Positions 60,092-64,000 of a stretch of 64,000 bases of DNA are shown in pieces (positions within the stretch are counted from its first letter, which is position 1; each line of letters opens with the position of its first letter). The position numbers were made by a program, and so were the translations under genes. Source of the stretch: Porodaedalea pini (taxonomy: Eukaryota; Basidiomycota; Agaricomycetes; Hymenochaetales; Hymenochaetaceae); contig NBAY01000003.1 in NCBI GenBank assembly GCA_002794775.1, forward strand, positions 248,001 through 312,000. Reading direction: 5' to 3'. The notes under the pieces were generated by a model. The model had not been told where the DNA came from. It saw only the letters and a program-made list of their open reading frames with translations, and did no database searches.

Positions 60092-62295
60092 ATGCGCAGT
60101 GTAGGCAGAAAAGGGTTTGGACTCGTCGTACTGCTCGCGACGTTCGGAGTTACTTCAGCCTCTGAAGGCCAAGTGCCGTTCACCTCTAGCGAAACTGCCA
60201 ACGGAGTGGGGACGGGACAGATTATAAATGATGAGTTCTCCATGTTTGCAGAACAGTCGATGAAGGAACATGGTGTGCACGGATTGTCATTGGGCGTGGT
60301 TAGACCGGACGGAGGTGTTGAATTTGGAGCTTGGGGAAACAGCACCGAAGAAGGCCGTGCCGTAGATACAGACGTGAGTGAGATCTCCTTTCTGTACTAT
60401 GATCCACTGTCCACACTACGGGGTGCATCGAGAAAGGCGGATGTGGCTGACTGTGTACTCATAGACAATATTTGCCATCGGTTCGTGTACGAAGGCATTT
60501 CTTGCCGCATCCCTGGGTATCCTTATGGATGACTTTGACCACGGACGAAACGTGACAGCTCTGCCTCATCCTCTCGTGACATTCGGCTGGCATACGAAAG
60601 TGAAAGACCTGCTCCCGGATGACTGGCAGCTAGCCGACAAGTGGGCGGAGGAAAAAGCAGATTTGCGCGATATCCTGTCTCATGTTTCTGGACAGGCCGG
60701 GTAAGTTGCACCTCATGCTAGGCTGAACCAAGCTCATATTCATTCATTGTTCCGTCTTTCATCAGCCATGACATGTCATACAAAGCAAGCGACTCCTTAC
60801 AGGATGTCGTGCGCCGGCTTCGCTACCATCGTTCTCCTTTCGAGCTCAGGCAGACGTTTGCATATAATAACGAAGTAAGAGACCCTGGTCATTTCTTTTT
60901 GTTTCCAGTCTGTCCTGATAACCGCTTTTCAAATCCAGATGTACGTAGTGGGTGCAAAAATACTCACGCTATATTCAGGCGTTCCCTTCAGCGTCTTTGC
61001 CCATGATCGTATATTCAAGCTACTTGGAATGAATGTGACTACAATGTCACCGAATGCAGCAGAAGCAACGGGAAAATTATCTCAATCTTGGTCAACTACA
61101 GGTCGTCGCATCCCGTACTGGTTCACTGAAGAAGTCCATTGGATGCTTAGTGGCGCTGGAGGTATTTTATCTAACGCAAGGGATATGGTATATTTGTCCT
61201 TGCTTTCTTAGAAATAAGCACGTAATGAAATTTCTCTCTAATAGACAAAGTGGTTGCAGATGCTCCTTAACCAGGGCGTGGACCCCGTGTCAAACAGTAC
61301 TGTCATCCCGAAGACAGCGTTCGAGGCAGTGACAACAGCATCTGTAGTCAGGCGAGGGACTGGCATCGGAAGCATCAGCTCTGTCATCGGGTATGGCATG
61401 GGCTGGAGCCGTTATTCATACCGAGGGCATGAGGTCTGTTTTTTTTTTAAATTTGTGGTTGAAACATCCATTCATGTGCTAAACAATTGTAGATCATAAC
61501 TCATAGCGGCGGACTACCGGGATTTCTAAGTTTGGTTGAATTTTTACCGCATGCGAAGTTAGGCATTGTATCTCTCACAAATACAGACGAAGGCCAAGCA
61601 GCAAATAATCTTATAGGCCCTCGCATCATTGAAGATGTGCTTGGTCTCAGCCACTCAAATCTATCTGCAATGTGAGAAAATTGATTCCTGGTATCAAAAA
61701 CATATCACGAATGTCTAGGACGAATAGCAATAGTGTTGATATGGGATTGGACGATTCGTTGGGTGGCTCAGGCAGTCTGCCACTTTCCCTGCCTCTAGAA
61801 CTCTATGCTGGGACATATTATCGTCCTGACTATGGAAACATCACATTTTGCACCTATTCTGATCATGAATCCGCCACTCAAACAGCCGTGTCCGCGGATG
61901 ACTACTGCGCCTCGCTTCGAGCCCAGTTTGCGATTATTGATACAGCTAAGGGAGAGCATGGCTCGAAGCTGCAACTTCTAGCAGCATATGATTGCATCTG
62001 GTCGAAGCAGATTCGTCTTACGCGCCTACACTCAGATACTTTCTCGTTTGCTGCCACTACGCTGTTCACTCACGGCTTCGGTGCGAATGAAGGTCCGTTC
62101 GAACATCTTCGACCGGCACCAGCGACAGCACGCTTCGTCATTGAGAGTGTCAATTCTGGCGAACGATCGGGACATCGGGTACAGGGGTTCTTCGCATGCG
62201 GGATTTTGCGTGATGCGGACAAGGTGCAGGGTGATTGTGAGACTGGGGAAGGGGCGCAGCCGAACTCACTTGTTTGGTTTGAGAAGGTGTTATGA
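60092..62295 (+). CDS. Beta-lactamase-like serine hydrolase (peptidase S12 family)
   Basis: The start is ATG 60092. MRSVGRKGFGLVVLLATFGV reads as a signal peptide, so secretion is likely. The domain follows: HGVHGLSLGVVRPDGGVEFG, then after a short intron AIGSCTKAFLAASLGILMDD, with the catalytic Ser and Lys of SxxK in SCTK. ADLRDILSHVSGQAG, the YxN-type motif in FAYNN, MYVVGAKIL, WMLSGAGGILSNARDM and HSGGLPGF (in place of the KTG box) complete the fold. A C-terminal beta-rich domain follows an intron near 61674 (LPLELYAGTYYRPDYGNITF) and ends LVWFEKVL, TGA 62293. The substrate is unknown; fungal members are esterases, peptidases or amidases rather than antibiotic-resistance enzymes. About seven introns; the frame appears intact. 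Confidence 0.82.
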
Positions 62296-62513
62296 AGAGA
62301 AGGGATGGTTCATGCTACAAACTTTTTGAATTTAATTCTTTTAAGTATGTAGTACCCGGAGTTAAGTTTTTGTAGCCAAGTGGTTTTTATGGCTCAGTGG
62401 ACAGAGGCGAAATAAATATCATACAGTGAGGGTGTCTACATGCACAAATGAGCGTCGATCATTCGAGTGAGCAGCTATTTCAGGCTTCAAGTTGACCGCC
62501 AGCTTTTATCGAC

Positions 62514-63945
62514 ATGGAATCGAGTTCCCTTGAGACCGACGCCGGGCCAAGCACCTCTGGGAGCTTGCATCTCGATGATAACCCTCCTCGAAAACAAGCT
62601 GCCGCTGGCGAATGCTCTGGTGATGTCAAAAAACAGAAGTAGGTTGGGTTTGCTGACTCTACCGCACCAATATTTGATTGCAAATATTAGTTCTACCGCT
62701 CTCGTCTTGCGCTCTCTCTCGGTAGAGATCCTTCGAGTAGTCCTTCGTCTCTCAGTGGACAAGGATGAAGAGCTGGATGCCGTCCTCTTTCTGAAGCGCA
62801 CATTCGTGTCACAGTCCGTCTGTCGCCATTTCCGCGACATCGTTCAGAGCAGCCCCGAGTTCTGGACGGCTATGTCCTCCAACATTCCTCAGCTCTTCGA
62901 AATACAACTGGAGAGAAGTAGACAATGCGACTTGACTCTAGATTTGTATGCGCCTTACCTCCACGACGAGACTGTCTCCAATATCTTCAGACTCCATGCG
63001 AATCGCTGGCGAAGCTTGCGCGTACATGTCCCAGAAAGGGGCTATAACAAAGTCGTATGCGATCAGATATCGTCTTTGAACCTGGAAAAGCTCGTAAGCT
63101 TGGAGCTTATCCACACGTATCCAAGGCGAGGTTCGATGGGCCTAGAGATGCACCTTGAGCCTCACAAAATCTGTGACTGCCTGGCCGAACGGACGCCAAA
63201 CCTCTTGCACCTACATATAACCAATCTACAACAAATTGGGCATGTTCCAGACGGACTTACATCGCTAACGCTCTCGATTCGCGAGTCGTCTGTCTGGTCG
63301 CCCCTTCATTTCTTAACTTTCATTGCTGCCAATCGCTGCCTTAGGAAGTTAAACCTTTATATCCGGAACAATGCCAATTCTGAAGAAGACTTCATAAACT
63401 TCCTCTTGGAATGTAGCGCAGATAATAACAGTTTAGGGAGGGGCATGGATATCGCGCTAAAGCTTGACGGCCAGTTGTCGGTGAATTCGTCGAAATCCAT
63501 TTGGGCATTCCTTGGTAGACGTATAGGCATCGACCATTTACACATCGACCTTAGCGACGTGCCTAACCAGCCACAGTGTATCGGTTTTCTCTGCAAAGCT
63601 TTGCGCTTTTCATCCACCACTTCCGTTCCCGAGCTCCAGACATTGACGATCTCCTTGGCCACATCCGCGGCGCCGGTATGGAGCTGCACGGATCAGCACG
63701 ATGACTATGACAATCATGAACTCCCTTCATCATTTCAGACGTTGACGGTCCGAAATTGCACAATAGCTGCCCTCGAGATTATACATATGCTGGTCGCGCG
63801 TTTGGTACAACGACAAGTGTCTCTCGGTGTCCCGCCTCTGGCAAGGCTCGTGATGATTGATAACCGCCTACCGTGTCGTGCCGGCCGTGTAGCAATTGAG
63901 GACCTGCTGGGCAAGGAGCGAGTTGATTGGAGGTTGGAATTATGA
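62514..63945 (+). CDS. F-box-like protein, paralogue 2
   Basis: The start is ATG 62514 (MESSSLETDAGPSTSGSLHL). Exon 1 ends at 62638 (GDVKKQ), the intron is 62639-62690, and exon 2 runs to TGA 63945. This joins in frame to STALVLRSLSVEILRVVLRL, the F-box core, and then SVCRHFRDIVQSSPEFWTAM. Leucine-rich-like segments follow (FRLHANRWRSLRVHVPER; LEKLVSLELIHTYPRRG; TPNLLHLHITNLQQIG). It ends LGKERVDWRLEL. Similar in length and architecture to paralogue 1 but divergent in sequence. Reading upstream of ATG 62514 without the intron gives a less family-like N-terminus, so the spliced model is preferred. Confidence 0.75.
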
Positions 63946-64000
63946 TTCCCCATAATTGTCCTTGCCTGTTTCTTCATCGAGTTGCGTCTTTGAATTCTTG

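Overview
The window is nuclear DNA of a filamentous basidiomycete, very probably an agaricomycete. Genes are dense and cut by many short introns of about 47-90 nt. The recognisable gene set (Egt1, CDC27/APC3, CCT1, MCTS1/Tma20, BCS1-type AAA ATPase, F-box families) is fungal. The mobile elements are a chromodomain-bearing Ty3/gypsy retrotransposon and Tc1/mariner-like DDE elements with TA target duplications. No prokaryotic operon, CRISPR array or convincing RNA gene was seen. Gene models were read by eye from splice sites and family motifs; exon edges are approximate unless stated.

Layout. 0.3-4 kb: an MIT/coiled-coil gene (minus) and a Ser-rich hypothetical gene (plus) diverge from an intergenic region with a near-perfect inverted repeat. 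4.2-16 kb: two copies of egt1 (ergothioneine synthesis, both minus). 9.2-10 kb and 34.3-35.6 kb: a decayed and an apparently intact copy of an SRR1-like gene (plus). The order egt1-SRR1-egt1-SRR1 and shared flanking repeats indicate a tandem duplication of a divergent two-gene block. 16.9-32.6 kb: a nested stack of transposons (Ty3/gypsy element inside an intron of a DDE transposase gene, inside another terminal-inverted-repeat element) that split the second block. 36-54 kb: mostly conserved single-copy genes: an acidic hypothetical protein, CDC27, CCT1, an OTU deubiquitinase, an aldo/keto reductase, MCTS1 and a BCS1-like ATPase, interrupted by a dead F-box paralogue. 57-64 kb: two intact F-box-like genes, a decayed fragment of a third, and a secreted or membrane-targeted beta-lactamase-like serine hydrolase.

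How it fits together. The housekeeping genes are not a pathway. The clearest biology is the egt1 pair: both copies keep the methyltransferase, the iron-binding DinB part and the FGE/sulfoxide synthase domain, so both could make the hercynine-derived sulfoxide. Their central 1.1 kb, introns included, is almost identical while the flanks have diverged, which looks like gene conversion. The retrotransposon is recent by its LTRs, yet its reading frames carry seven in-frame stops, all TGA, consistent with CpG deamination of CGA codons.

No wholly new functional system could be demonstrated. The best leads are the palindromic bidirectional promoter near 2.3 kb, the conversion-mosaic egt1 pair, the nested transposons with related miniature elements, and the TGA-only decay pattern.
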